DNA of 64,000 nucleotides from Geminicoccus harenae. GTDB taxonomy: Bacteria > Pseudomonadota > Alphaproteobacteria > Geminicoccales > Geminicoccaceae. A model generated the notes under the pieces. The model did no database searches, had not been told where the DNA came from, and saw only the letters and a program-made list of their open reading frames with translations. Positions 37,801 through 46,901 of this stretch are shown piece after piece. Made by a program: the position numbers and the translations under genes. The stretch is from contig NZ_JABGCL010000024.1 of the NCBI RefSeq assembly GCF_019800005.1, positions 1 to 64,000 of the forward strand, given 5' to 3'. Within the stretch, counting starts at the first letter, position 1, and each line of letters opens with the position of its first letter.

Positions 37801-38903
37801 GCCGGACCCTGCTGGCGCTGCTGGCGTTGCTGGCCCTCGCCGCCTGTGCCGGCCAGCCGGCGCCCCGGATCGCCGCTACGGCCGCCCCTTCGGTGCCCGC
37901 TTCGGATCTGGCGCGGGCCCGCGCCCTGGCCGAGGACGGTGAGCGCGAGGAGGCGCTGGCCGTCTATGCCGCGCTGGCCGGCTCAGGCGACCCGCTGGTA
38001 CTCTACGAATATGCCAGGGTGCTGGAGGACGGGCCGGAGGCGACGCCAGCCGACCGCCAGCGCGCCCTCGACCTTTATCGCCAGGCCTCCGCGCAGAACC
38101 TGATCGACGCGCAGCTCCGCCTGGCCAACCTGCTCTATCTGGGCGAGGGCGGGGTGCCGCGGAACCTGGTGGAGGCGGCGCGCTACTACGACCAGGCGCA
38201 CAAGCTGATCGAGCCGCGCGCCGATGACGGCGATGCCCAGGCCCAGGAATGGATGGGCGACCTCTACCGCGAGGGCCGCGGCGTGCCGCAGAACGGCGAC
38301 TTCGCGGTCTACTGGTACACCCAGTCGGCCCAGGCCGGCCGGGTCAGCTCCTATGTCAAGCTCGCCCGGATGTTCGAGCGCGGCGAGGCGGGCGTGGCCG
38401 TCGATGTCGAGCAGGCGCTGCGCTACTACGAGCTGGCCGGGCAGAACGACGACGCCCAGTCCCTGTTCAACATCGCCAAGCGCTATGCCGACGGCGACGG
38501 GGTGACCGTGGACAAGGTCCGCGCCGTGGAGCTGTTCGAGCGGGCCGCCCGCCTGGGCGACAGCCGCGCCTATGCCCGCCTGGGCGATCTTTATTCCGAT
38601 ACCTCCGCCTGGCCCACCGAGCCGCAGCAGGCGGCGACCTGGTACGAGCGCGCCTCCGCCGTCGGCGACGAGAAGTCCATGTACAAGCTGGCCGACCTGT
38701 ACGACCGGGGCCGCTTAGGTGCGCGTGACCCGGTCTCCGCCTATCGCTGGTACCTCCTGGCGGCGCGCAACGGCCATCCCAAGGCGCCCGAGCGGCTCGA
38801 CCGCCTGACCACGGTGCTGAGCCCGGCCCAGCGCCAGCAGGCGCAGGTCGCCGCTGACCAGTGGGCGCAACAGCTTCGGCCGGAAGCACCGCCCAGCACG
38901 TGA
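37797..38903 (+). CDS. Sel1-repeat lipoprotein
   Basis: A 368-residue lipoprotein with a short signal and lipobox LAAC at about residue 17. Sel1-like repeats follow (AQEWMGDLYREGRGVPQ, SLFNIAKRYADGDGV, SMYKLADLYDRGRLG). These alpha-solenoids serve as scaffolds in signalling, envelope or polysaccharide assembly. The ATG overlaps the DUF721 stop by four bases. No partner can be named from the sequence. Confidence 0.82.
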   Translation: MSRTLLALLALLALAACAGQPAPRIAATAAPSVPASDLARARALAEDGEREEALAVYAALAGSGDPLVLYEYARVLEDGPEATPADRQRALDLYRQASAQNLIDAQLRLANLLYLGEGGVPRNLVEAARYYDQAHKLIEPRADDGDAQAQEWMGDLYREGRGVPQNGDFAVYWYTQSAQAGRVSSYVKLARMFERGEAGVAVDVEQALRYYELAGQNDDAQSLFNIAKRYADGDGVTVDKVRAVELFERAARLGDSRAYARLGDLYSDTSAWPTEPQQAATWYERASAVGDEKSMYKLADLYDRGRLGARDPVSAYRWYLLAARNGHPKAPERLDRLTTVLSPAQRQQAQVAADQWAQQLRPEAPPST

Positions 38904-38991
38904 ACCGCTCGTCTTGCGCTCGCGCAACGGTTATGGAATGGCCGGTGCCCGCGCGCAGGCCAGGCCTATCGCCCCCAAGCTAGGAGAAGTC

Positions 38992-39585
38992 ATGTCGGAT
39001 CGTCGCTCGCTGCTCCTCGCCGCTGTCGCCGCCTGCTGCCTGGCCGGGACGGGGCCGGCCCTGGCCGAGACGGCCCAGGAATTCGTCATCGGCTCGGCCG
39101 ACGCACCGGTCACCATGATCGAGTACGCCTCGCTCACCTGCCCGCACTGCGCGTCCTTCCACAACGAGACCCTGCCCGAGCTGAAGAAGAAGTATATCGA
39201 TACCGGCAAGGTGCGGCTGGTCTTCCGCGACTTCCCGCTGGACCAGGCGGCGCTGCAGGCCTCGATCCTGGCGCACTGCGCCGGGCAGGAGCGCGGCCCC
39301 TTGTTCCTGTCCGCCTTCTTCCAGAACCAGGACCGCTGGGCGGTGGCCGATGATCCCTCGGCGGCGCTGCGCCAGCTCGCCAAGCTGGGAGGCCTGAGCG
39401 ACGAGCGGATCGACGCCTGCCTCGCCGACAAGGAGCTGGGCGATTCGATCCTGAAGATGCGGCTGGACGGCGAGCAGCAGCACTCGATCCAGTCCACCCC
39501 GAGCTTCCTCATCAACGACCAGCTCCATGCCGGCAATCTCGGTGTCGAGGGCTTTTCCGAGATCCTGGACCCCCTGGTGAACTGA
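38992..39585 (+). CDS. DsbA-family thiol oxidoreductase
   Basis: A 197-residue periplasmic thioredoxin-fold protein with a signal peptide ending GPALAE. A CPHC active site lies in YASLTCPHCASFH. The TPSFLI cis-proline loop is TPSF rather than the common VTPT, a form seen in alphaproteobacterial DsbA proteins beside smc. It would form or shuffle disulfides in exported proteins. ATG 38992 has a TAGGAGAAG ribosome site. It ends 13 bases before smc. Confidence 0.9.
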   Translation: MSDRRSLLLAAVAACCLAGTGPALAETAQEFVIGSADAPVTMIEYASLTCPHCASFHNETLPELKKKYIDTGKVRLVFRDFPLDQAALQASILAHCAGQERGPLFLSAFFQNQDRWAVADDPSAALRQLAKLGGLSDERIDACLADKELGDSILKMRLDGEQQHSIQSTPSFLINDQLHAGNLGVEGFSEILDPLVN

Positions 39586-39598
39586 CGAGGGGCGGGCA

Positions 39599-42500
39599 TT
39601 GCGCCTCACCCGGATCGTCATCCACGGCTTCAAGTCGTTCGCCGACCGGGTCGAGCTGACGCTGGAGCCGGGGCTGACCGGCATCGTCGGCCCGAACGGC
39701 TGCGGCAAGTCGAACATCGTCGACGCGCTCCGCTGGGTGAGCGGCGAGGCGTCCGCGCGCGGCGTGCGCGGCGACGACATGGACGACGTGATCTTCGCCG
39801 GGACCGGCAGCCGGCCCGCGCGCGAGCTGGCCGACGTCATGGTCGTGGTCGAGGGCGACCTCACCGACTATTCGCGCCACGCCACGGACGGCCAGGCCGA
39901 GGTGCGCCGCACCATCACCCGCGGCAACGGCTCGACCTTCCGCATCGCCGGCCGCGAGGTCCGGGCGCGCGACGTGCAGCGTCTGTTCCAGGACGCCGGT
40001 GCCGGTGCGCGCGGCACTGCCATCGTGGCGCAGGGCCAGGTCCAGGCGGTCACTGAGGCCAAGCCCGAGGACCGGCGGCGCTTCCTGGAGGAAGCGGCCG
40101 GGGTGGGCGGGCTGCAGAGCCGCAAGCGCGAGGCCGAGAGCAAGCTCCTGCAGACCGAGGGCAATCTCGCCCGGATCGCCGACCTGATCGGCGCGCTGCA
40201 GACCCGGATGGAACAGCTTTCCCGCCAGGCGGCCCAGGCCGAGCGCTACCGGAAGGTGGCCAAGGAGCTGCGCGAGGCCGAGGCCGCGCTTGCCGCCGCC
40301 CGCCTGCTGGATGCCCGCCAGCGTTTCCAGGCCGCGGCCACTGCCGCCCGGGACGCGGACCGGCTGGCCGACCAGGCCGAGCAGGCGCGGCAGGCCGAGA
40401 TCGCCCGGCTGCAGGCCGCCGAAACCGCGGCCGCCACGGCGCGCGATGGTGTGGCCCGGCTGGTGCCACGCCATGCGACGCTGGCAGAGCGGGTGACGGC
40501 GCGCCGGAGCGAGGCGGACCGCGCGGCTGCCGAGGCTGCGGAGCTGGCGGCGCGCCGTGATGCCGCTTTGGCCGAGCGCGTGCAGGCGGAGCAGCGCATC
40601 GAGGCGCTGGCCGAGGAACGGCGGGCCCTGGCCGTGGAGGCCGAGGCGGCAGCGGCGCAGTCGGCGCAGCGTGCCGCCGAGCAGCCGGAGCTGGAAGCCG
40701 CCGCCACGGCGGCCAGCCATCACCGCACCCGGCTGGAAGCGGATGCGCTGGCCGCACGCGAGCATCGCTTCGAAGCCGAAGCCAGGGTCGCCCGGCTGCG
40801 CGAGACGCTGGAGGGCCTGGTCCGGGCCGATGCCGGGCTGCAGGCGGCCATCGAGGCGGAGCGTACCCGGCTGGATCGGCTGGTGCTGCCCGAGACGGAT
40901 CCCGCATCCTTGGCGCTGGCTAATAAGGCCGCGGATCTGGCTGGCGAACTGGCGGCAGCCGAGGCTGCCCAGCCCGCTGCCGCCGAGCGGCTGGCCGCCG
41001 CGGAAGCGGCCCTGGCCGGCCTGCGCGCCGAGCGGCAGGCGGTGGCGGCGGCGCTGCCGGCCCTGGAGCGGCGCCAGGGGGAGATCGAGGAGCAGCATCG
41101 CCGCCTCCAGCGCCGGCTGGCTGCTCTGACCGAGCGCCGCTCCGCGCTCGACCGGCAGCGCCGGGAGCACGGCGACGGGGTGGCGAAGCTCGGTGCCCGG
41201 CCGGAGGCCGCGGTCAGCAGCAGCGCCGAGGCGGTGACCGCCGCACGCGCCGCTCTCGCCCGAGCCGAGCAGGAGCTGGCGGAGGCGCACCATGCGCTCA
41301 CGGCCGCCGAAGCCGAGCATGCGGCCAGGCTTGCGGCCGCCAGCGCCGCCGCCAGCGGCCTGGCTCGCCTGGAGCAGGAGCGGCAGGAGCTGGCGAAGGT
41401 CCTGCCGCCGATCCGGGCCGACGAGGTGATCGCCGCGATCACGGTGGCCGAGGAACAGGCCGCGGCCCTGGCGGCGGCACTGGGCGAGGGCCTGACCGCC
41501 TCCTTGGACCCGCAGGCGCCGCGCCACTGGCTGGCGGGCTCGGCTGCACCGTTCGAGCCACCGGCGGAGCTGGCCCACCTGCCGCGGCTGGCCGATCTGG
41601 CGCGCGTGCCGGATGCCCTGGCCCGCGCCCTGGGTCCTGTCTGGCTGGCACCGCCGGACGAAGCGGCACGGCTGCAGCGCCATCTGCCGGACGGCGGGGC
41701 GCTGGTCAGCCCGGATGGCGGCCTGTGGCGCTGGGACGGCTATGTACGCCTGCCGGGTGCCCGGGATGCGGCGGCGTTGCTGCTGGCCCAGCGCGACCGG
41801 CTGGAGCGGCTGACCCGGCAGCTCGATGCCGACCGGCCGGTGGCTGCGGCGCGCCGGGCCGAGCACCAGGCCGCGGAGGTGGCCCGGCAGAGCGCGCGCC
41901 AGGCGGTAGGGGCCTGCGAGCAGGCGCTGGCCCGGGCGCGCCAGGGCCTGGATGCCGCAGAGCGGGCCGCCCGGGCGGCCCTGGCCGCGGACCAGGCCTG
42001 GCAGCACCGCCGGGCCCAGCTCGACGAATTGCTGGGGCGGATCGAGGCTGCCGCCTCGGCTCTCCAGGGGGACGAGGCCGAGATGGCGGCCGAGCAGGCG
42101 GCTGCGGTCGACCCGCGGGAAGGGCAGGCGGAGCTGGCCCGGCTGCGCCAGCGCTCGACCGAGCTGGCCCAGGCGGTCGCCCAGGCCGAGCGGGAGCAGG
42201 CCCAGGCCCGCCAGGACGGCGAGCGGCTGGCTGCGGCCATCGTCCGGCTGCGCGACGAAAGTGCCGGCCTTGCTGGCCGGATGCGCCTGGCGGAGACGGC
42301 CTTCCAGGAGCAGCGGGCCGCGCTCCTGGCCGAGCGCGCGACGGCGGAAGCGGCCCTGGCCCGTCACCGGCAGGAACAGGCGGACGCTGCCTCGCGCCGG
42401 TCGGCCTGCGGCGGGGAGCTGGCCGCCGCGGAGGCGGATCTCGTCCGGTCGCGGGCAGCGGCGAAGGATGCCGAGCAGGCGCTGGCCACTGCCCGCGAGG

Positions 42501-43663
42501 CGGCGGCCCAGGCCGAGCGGCGCCTGGCGGAGGCCGGCACGGAGCTGCGGCTCCTGGCGGAACGTGCCGCCCATCGCCAGGAGCGGCAGGGCCGGCTGGA
42601 GACGGAGGCCGCGCGCCTGGACGCCGCCATCGCCGATGCCGGCCGGCTGGCCGCGGAGCTGGCCGAGCGCACGGCGCGGGCCACGGCGGAAGCCGGCCGC
42701 CTGGAGGGGGAAGCACGGGCACTGGTCCAGGCGGAGGCGGAAGAGGCGGCGGCGGCGGACGCGGCACGGACCGCGGCGGCCAGGGCCGAGGCGGCGCTGG
42801 CCGAGCGGCGCGAGGTGCTGGTGGTGGCCGAGCAGGCCGAACGCCAGGCAGCGCTCGCGGCCGCCGAGACCCGGACGGCACGCCAGGCGGCGCAGACGGC
42901 CCTGGCGGCACTGAAGGAGGAGCTGGCCGAGCGTTTCCCGGACCAGGTCCTGCCCGAGCCGGAGCTTGGCGCCCTCTCCGGCTCGCTGCCGGAGCTCGAG
43001 GAGCGCGCCCGCCGGCTGCGCACCAGCCGCGACCGGATGGGTGCGGTCAACCTGCTGGCGGCGGAGGAAGCCGAGGCAGCGCGTGCCGAGTTCGAGCGCC
43101 TGTCGGCTGAGCGGGCCGAGCTGGAGGAGGCGGCGGCCCGGCTGCTCAAGGCGGTGCGCTCGCTGGACGGCGAGGCGCGCCAGCGCCTGCTCGACCAGTT
43201 CGCGGTGGTGGAGCGCCATTTTTCCGAGCTGTTCACCCGCCTGTTCAATGGTGGCAGCGCCCGGCTGACCCTGACCGATCCCACCGACCCGCTGAAGGGC
43301 GGGCTGGAGCTGGAAGCGAGCCCGCCCGGCAAGAAGCTCACCAGCCTGTCCCTGATGTCCGGCGGCGAGAAGGCGCTGACCGCGCTCTGCCTGATCTTCG
43401 CCTTCTTCCTCGCCCATCCTTCGCCGCTCTGCGTGCTGGACGAGGTCGATGCGCCGCTGGACGACGCCAATGTCGGGCGGCTGGTGGACCTGGTCCAGGA
43501 GATCGCGGCGCGGACCGGCACCCGCTTCCTGGTGGTCACCCACCATGCCCTGACCATGGCGCGGATGGACCGGCTCTACGGCGTCACCATGATCGAGCGC
43601 GGCGTCAGCCGGCTGGTGTCGGTCGAACTCGGCCGCGCCCTGGAGATGCGGCGCACGGCCTGA
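39599..43663 (+). CDS. smc: Chromosome segregation ATPase SMC
   Basis: A 1,354-residue SMC protein, longer than the usual 1,150-1,200. Walker A GPNGCGKSN lies near residue 31. Two long Ala/Glu/Arg-rich coiled-coil arms flank a hinge around residues 650-730. The C-terminal head has LMSGGEKALTAL near 1,253 and Walker B VLDEVDAPLDD. It compacts and segregates the chromosome with ScpAB. The start is TTG 39599 with a GAGGGG ribosome site. The extra length lies in the coiled-coil arms, whose alanine-rich composition explains the long open frames on the other strand. Confidence 0.95.
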   Translation: MRLTRIVIHGFKSFADRVELTLEPGLTGIVGPNGCGKSNIVDALRWVSGEASARGVRGDDMDDVIFAGTGSRPARELADVMVVVEGDLTDYSRHATDGQAEVRRTITRGNGSTFRIAGREVRARDVQRLFQDAGAGARGTAIVAQGQVQAVTEAKPEDRRRFLEEAAGVGGLQSRKREAESKLLQTEGNLARIADLIGALQTRMEQLSRQAAQAERYRKVAKELREAEAALAAARLLDARQRFQAAATAARDADRLADQAEQARQAEIARLQAAETAAATARDGVARLVPRHATLAERVTARRSEADRAAAEAAELAARRDAALAERVQAEQRIEALAEERRALAVEAEAAAAQSAQRAAEQPELEAAATAASHHRTRLEADALAAREHRFEAEARVARLRETLEGLVRADAGLQAAIEAERTRLDRLVLPETDPASLALANKAADLAGELAAAEAAQPAAAERLAAAEAALAGLRAERQAVAAALPALERRQGEIEEQHRRLQRRLAALTERRSALDRQRREHGDGVAKLGARPEAAVSSSAEAVTAARAALARAEQELAEAHHALTAAEAEHAARLAAASAAASGLARLEQERQELAKVLPPIRADEVIAAITVAEEQAAALAAALGEGLTASLDPQAPRHWLAGSAAPFEPPAELAHLPRLADLARVPDALARALGPVWLAPPDEAARLQRHLPDGGALVSPDGGLWRWDGYVRLPGARDAAALLLAQRDRLERLTRQLDADRPVAAARRAEHQAAEVARQSARQAVGACEQALARARQGLDAAERAARAALAADQAWQHRRAQLDELLGRIEAAASALQGDEAEMAAEQAAAVDPREGQAELARLRQRSTELAQAVAQAEREQAQARQDGERLAAAIVRLRDESAGLAGRMRLAETAFQEQRAALLAERATAEAALARHRQEQADAASRRSACGGELAAAEADLVRSRAAAKDAEQALATAREAAAQAERRLAEAGTELRLLAERAAHRQERQGRLETEAARLDAAIADAGRLAAELAERTARATAEAGRLEGEARALVQAEAEEAAAADAARTAAARAEAALAERREVLVVAEQAERQAALAAAETRTARQAAQTALAALKEELAERFPDQVLPEPELGALSGSLPELEERARRLRTSRDRMGAVNLLAAEEAEAARAEFERLSAERAELEEAAARLLKAVRSLDGEARQRLLDQFAVVERHFSELFTRLFNGGSARLTLTDPTDPLKGGLELEASPPGKKLTSLSLMSGGEKALTALCLIFAFFLAHPSPLCVLDEVDAPLDDANVGRLVDLVQEIAARTGTRFLVVTHHALTMARMDRLYGVTMIERGVSRLVSVELGRALEMRRTA

Positions 43664-43737
43664 CCGGCCGGGGCCGATTTCTGCCCGAGCCTTCACAGAA
43701 TCGACCAAAAGAGCCAGCCTGTCGCGATCACGCCTGC

Positions 43738-43765
43738 TTGACCTGCGTCGCCCGCCGAGTAGGTT
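43738..43765 (+). promoter_or_regulatory. Candidate promoter of the F0 ATP synthase operon
   Basis: TTGACC at 43738-43743 and TAGGTT at 43760-43765 are separated by 16 bases. They lie 60-85 bases before atpI and after the end of smc. The -10 box is imperfect, so this is a suggestion only. Confidence 0.3.
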
Positions 43766-43823
43766 GCCGCTCGCCTCGGGTCGGACCGAACGGGCGTCGT
43801 CCGTTCGCGTGCGTCCCTGTGGT

Positions 43824-44186
43824 ATGGGATGGATGGCAGACGACGACCACGACCGCGCCTTCGCCGACCTGGACCAGCGCATCCGTGCTGCGCGGGACCA
43901 GCGAGAAGCCGTGGGCAAGGGGGACGGCGCCGACCGGAACCAGTCCAAGCTCAACTTCGGCACCGGGCTCACCGTCGGGATCGAGCTCGTGGTCGGCGTG
44001 GTGGCGGGGGTAGGGCTCGGTCTGGCGCTGGACAGCTGGCTCGGCACGCGCCCGTTCCTGACCATTCTGTTGTTCCTGCTCGGCACCGCGGCCGGCATGC
44101 TCAACGCCTGGCGCCATCTGGTGCGGATCGGCATGGTCGATCCGCATGGCGGCAAGGGGGACGGGCAGGACCGCGGTTCGGGCTGA
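43824..44186 (+). CDS. atpI: ATP synthase protein I (AtpI)
   Basis: A 120-residue protein with an acidic, charged N-terminus and two membrane segments (VGIELVVGVVAGVGLGLALD and FLTILLFLLGTAAGM), followed by a short cytoplasmic tail. AtpI helps assemble the c-ring. ATG 43824 is chosen; ATG 43833 is also in frame. It heads the F0 operon, 22 bases before atpB. Confidence 0.88.
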   Translation: MGWMADDDHDRAFADLDQRIRAARDQREAVGKGDGADRNQSKLNFGTGLTVGIELVVGVVAGVGLGLALDSWLGTRPFLTILLFLLGTAAGMLNAWRHLVRIGMVDPHGGKGDGQDRGSG

Positions 44187-44208
44187 CAAACCGGACGAGG
44201 GCGATCCA

Positions 44209-44931
44209 GTGGCCGACCCGCTTCATCAATTCGTCATCAACCCGCTCGTGCCGATCAACGTGGCGGGCCTGGACCTCTCCTTCACGCAGTCGTCCCTGTG
44301 GATGATGATCACGGTGGCTGCCGCCTACGGCCTCGTCATGCTCGGCACCAAGCATGCTGCCCTGATCCCGGGCAGGCTCCAGTCGGTGGTCGAGCTCGCC
44401 TACGAATTCATTGCCGGGCTGATCAAGGACAATGCCGGCCGGGAGGGCATGCGCTACTTCCCGGCGATCTTCACGCTGTTCATGTTCATCCTGTTCGGCA
44501 ACATGCTGGGCCTCGTGCCCATGGCCTTCACCTTCACCAGCCACATCATCGTGACCTTCGCCATGGCGATCACGGTGTTCGTGCTGATCACGGCGCTGGG
44601 CTTTGCCATCCATGGCGCCCATTTCGCCCACTTCTTCGTGCCCGCCGGCGCACCGAAGGCGATGATCCCGCTGCTCGTGCCGATCGAGATCATCTCCTAC
44701 TGCGTGCGCCCCATCAGCCTGTCGGTCCGGTTGTTCGTCAACATGATGGCCGGCCACATGATGCTGAAGGTCTTCGCGGGCTTCGTCACGGCGCTCGGCA
44801 TCTTCGGCTTCGCGCCCTTGGCCGTGACCGTGGCGCTGCTTGGTTTCGAGGTCGTGGTGGCCTTCCTGCAGGCCTACATCTTCACGGTCCTCACCTGCAT
44901 CTACCTGCACGACGCGATCCACATGCACTGA
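44209..44931 (+). CDS. atpB: F0 ATP synthase subunit a
   Basis: A 240-residue membrane subunit forming the proton half-channels. The essential Arg is in SLSVRLFVNMMAGHMML. The N-terminus reads DPLHQFVINPL, as expected. About five to six membrane segments are visible. GTG 44209 follows a GGACGAGGG ribosome site. It is the second gene of the F0 operon. Confidence 0.95.
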   Translation: MADPLHQFVINPLVPINVAGLDLSFTQSSLWMMITVAAAYGLVMLGTKHAALIPGRLQSVVELAYEFIAGLIKDNAGREGMRYFPAIFTLFMFILFGNMLGLVPMAFTFTSHIIVTFAMAITVFVLITALGFAIHGAHFAHFFVPAGAPKAMIPLLVPIEIISYCVRPISLSVRLFVNMMAGHMMLKVFAGFVTALGIFGFAPLAVTVALLGFEVVVAFLQAYIFTVLTCIYLHDAIHMH

Positions 44932-45020
44932 TTGGGCCGTAGGTTCGCCAGGCCCCCATGTGGACGTGAAGTGACGGTGGACAATGGCGCATGTCCGCGC
45001 CGCTTCTTGGAGTGAGTTTT

Positions 45021-45245
45021 ATGGAAGTCGAAGCAGCAAAGATGATCGGTGCCGGCATCGCGACCTTCGCGCTGTTCGGGGTTGGTCTGGGCATCGGCAA
45101 CATCTTCTCGACCCTGATCTCGACCGTGGGCCGCAACCCCTCGGTGCAGCAGCGGGTCTTCCCTTACGCGATCATCGGGTTCGCGCTGGTCGAGGCGGTG
45201 GCGCTGTTCGCGCTGCTGATCGCCTTCCTGATCCTGTTCACCTGA
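45021..45245 (+). CDS. atpE: F0 ATP synthase subunit c
   Basis: A 74-residue hairpin of two membrane helices joined by the polar loop GRNPS. The proton-binding carboxylate is Glu in FALVEAVALFALL. No extra Na+-ligand pattern is seen, so a proton ring is expected. The ATG follows a GGAGTGAG ribosome site, 89 bases after atpB. Confidence 0.96.
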   Translation: MEVEAAKMIGAGIATFALFGVGLGIGNIFSTLISTVGRNPSVQQRVFPYAIIGFALVEAVALFALLIAFLILFT

Positions 45246-45328
45246 TCTTCCATGGCCGGGCGGCGGATCTCCTTCTCGGAGGTCGGCCGCCCGGGCATTC
45301 TCTGGATGTCTTCGGGAGAACGGGGCCG

Positions 45329-45925
45329 ATGCAGCGTCTGTTGCGTTCAATGATCACGAGCCTGCCGGCCCTGGTGCTGGCGGCCCCGGTGTTCGCCCAG
45401 GCCACGGATGAGGTCCACGAGACCTCGGCCGGCCTGCCGCAGCTGGATCCCTCGAGCTTCCCCAGCCAGATCTTCTGGCTGGCGGTGAGCTTCCTGCTCC
45501 TGTTCTGGCTGTTCAAGACCAAGGCCCTGCCGCGTGTCGGCGAGGTCCTGGAATCCCGTCAGGACCGGATTGCCGCCGACCTCGACCGCGCCACCAAGCT
45601 GCGCGAGGAGGCCGAGGCGGCGCTGGTGCGCTACCAGAAGGTGGTGGCCGACGCGCAGGGCAAGGCCAGCGGCCAGATCGCCGCCACCCGCGAGCGGCTG
45701 ATCGCGGAGAACACCGCGCGGCAGGCCGAGCTGGACGCCGATCTGGCGGCCAAGGTCGAGGCTGCCGAGCAGCGGATCCAGGCGGCGCGCGACGCGGCAC
45801 TGGCCGAACTGCACAACGTGGCCGTCGAGGTCGCCCAGGCCGCCACCCAGCGCCTGATCGGCCGCGAGGTCCCGCGCGCGGCGGCCGAAGCGGCGCTGGC
45901 CGCGGTGACGAAGGAGGCCGCGTGA
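45329..45925 (+). CDS. F0 ATP synthase subunit b'
   Basis: A 198-residue peripheral-stalk subunit. An N-terminal signal-like segment (LVLAAPVFAQA) precedes the true membrane anchor (IFWLAVSFLLLFWLF), and a long charged coiled coil follows. The paired b' and b genes are typical of alphaproteobacteria and photosynthetic bacteria. ATG 45329 is in frame with a GGGAGAACGGGG ribosome site. It ends one base before subunit b. Confidence 0.92.
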   Translation: MQRLLRSMITSLPALVLAAPVFAQATDEVHETSAGLPQLDPSSFPSQIFWLAVSFLLLFWLFKTKALPRVGEVLESRQDRIAADLDRATKLREEAEAALVRYQKVVADAQGKASGQIAATRERLIAENTARQAELDADLAAKVEAAEQRIQAARDAALAELHNVAVEVAQAATQRLIGREVPRAAAEAALAAVTKEAA

Positions 45926-45926
45926 G

Positions 45927-46403
45927 ATGATCGAGTATTTCTGGCTGCTGATCTCGCTCATCATCCTGGCGCTGGTGCTCTGGAAGCCGGTCAAGGAGCA
46001 GCTCATCGGCGCGCTCGACCGGCGGGCCGACCAGATCCGGCGTGAGCTGGACGAGGCGCAGCGCCTGCGCGAGGAGGCTCAGGCGCTGCTCGCCAGGCAC
46101 CAGCGCCAGCTCCATGACGGCGAGGGGCTGGCCGCCAGCATCCTCCAGCATGGTGCCGAGGAGAACGTGCGGGTCGAGAAGCAGCTCCGGGCCGACCTGG
46201 CCGCCTCGATCGAGCGGCGCACCCGCGCCGCCGAGGAGCGGATCGCCCAGGAGGAGGCCAGTGCGGTCGCCGAGATCCGCGGCAAGGCCGCCGACCTCGC
46301 GATCCGCACCACCCGCCGCCTGCTCGCCGAGCAGCTCGATCCGGCCAAGGAGCAGGATCTGATCAGCTCCGCCATCAAGGACGTGCGCCAGAAGCTCGCC
46401 TGA
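45927..46403 (+). CDS. atpF: F0 ATP synthase subunit b
   Basis: A 158-residue subunit with an N-terminal membrane helix (WLLISLIILALVLW), then RRADQIRRELDEAQRL and a long coiled coil. It forms the stator with b' and binds F1 through the delta subunit. It is the last gene of the F0 operon; F1 genes are elsewhere, as usual in this class. Confidence 0.95.
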   Translation: MIEYFWLLISLIILALVLWKPVKEQLIGALDRRADQIRRELDEAQRLREEAQALLARHQRQLHDGEGLAASILQHGAEENVRVEKQLRADLAASIERRTRAAEERIAQEEASAVAEIRGKAADLAIRTTRRLLAEQLDPAKEQDLISSAIKDVRQKLA

Positions 46404-46426
46404 GCGAATGGCCTCTCGTCCGGTAG

Positions 46427-46461
46427 CGGGCCTCGCGGGTCTTTTTTGCCTGCGGGGCCCG
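46427..46461. terminator. Hairpin after the F0 operon, with a T-run in the loop
   Basis: Left arm 46427-46439 and right arm 46449-46461 form 13 pairs with two G-T wobbles. The nine-base loop is TCTTTTTTG. The T-run sits in the loop rather than after the stem, which is not the classic form. It still lies just where the F0 operon should end. Confidence 0.45.
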
Positions 46462-46501
46462 TTCCATTTGATGGCGAGAACAACGGGGTGAGGTTGCGGG
46501 C

Positions 46502-46897
46502 ATGAATGAGCGGGGCTGGTATCCACCGTCGGCGGACGACATCGTGCGGCTGGGCCAGGAGATCCTGGCGGACCTGCCCGAGCCGTTCCGCACCCCGCTG
46601 CGCGACGTCCCGGTGGTCGTGCAGGAACTGGCCGAGGACGAGGTGGTGAAGGACCTGGGGCTGGAGAACCCCTACGACCTGACCGGCCTTTATGCCGGCA
46701 TCCCGGTGGGCCTGCACGAGGCCCGCGAGAGCGGTGCCCAGCCCGACATGATCTTCCTGTTCCGCCAGGCGATCCTGGCCGAGTGGTGCGAGACCGACGT
46801 CGACTTCAACGACCTGGTGCGCAACGTCCTGATCCACGAGATCGCCCACCATTTCGGCTGGAGCGACGAGGACATCGAGCGGGTCGAGTTCGGCTGA
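46502..46897 (+). CDS. Small zincin-like metallopeptidase family protein (DUF1025 type)
   Basis: A 131-residue acidic protein with the zinc-binding HEIAHHFGW motif near the C-terminus followed by DEDIERVE. The preceding strand GLYAGIPVG fits the minimal-gluzincin family PF06262. The biological substrate is unknown. The start ATG follows GTGAGG. It is convergent with the SleB-type gene, four bases apart. Confidence 0.85.
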   Translation: MNERGWYPPSADDIVRLGQEILADLPEPFRTPLRDVPVVVQELAEDEVVKDLGLENPYDLTGLYAGIPVGLHEARESGAQPDMIFLFRQAILAEWCETDVDFNDLVRNVLIHEIAHHFGWSDEDIERVEFG

Positions 46898-46901
46898 CGC
46901 C

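Noticed and set aside
39512..44155. A very long open frame antisense to smc
   Set aside because: It mirrors the Ala/Glu/Arg-rich coiled coil; the sense strand has clear SMC motifs at both ends. The antisense product is low-complexity and matches no family I recognise.
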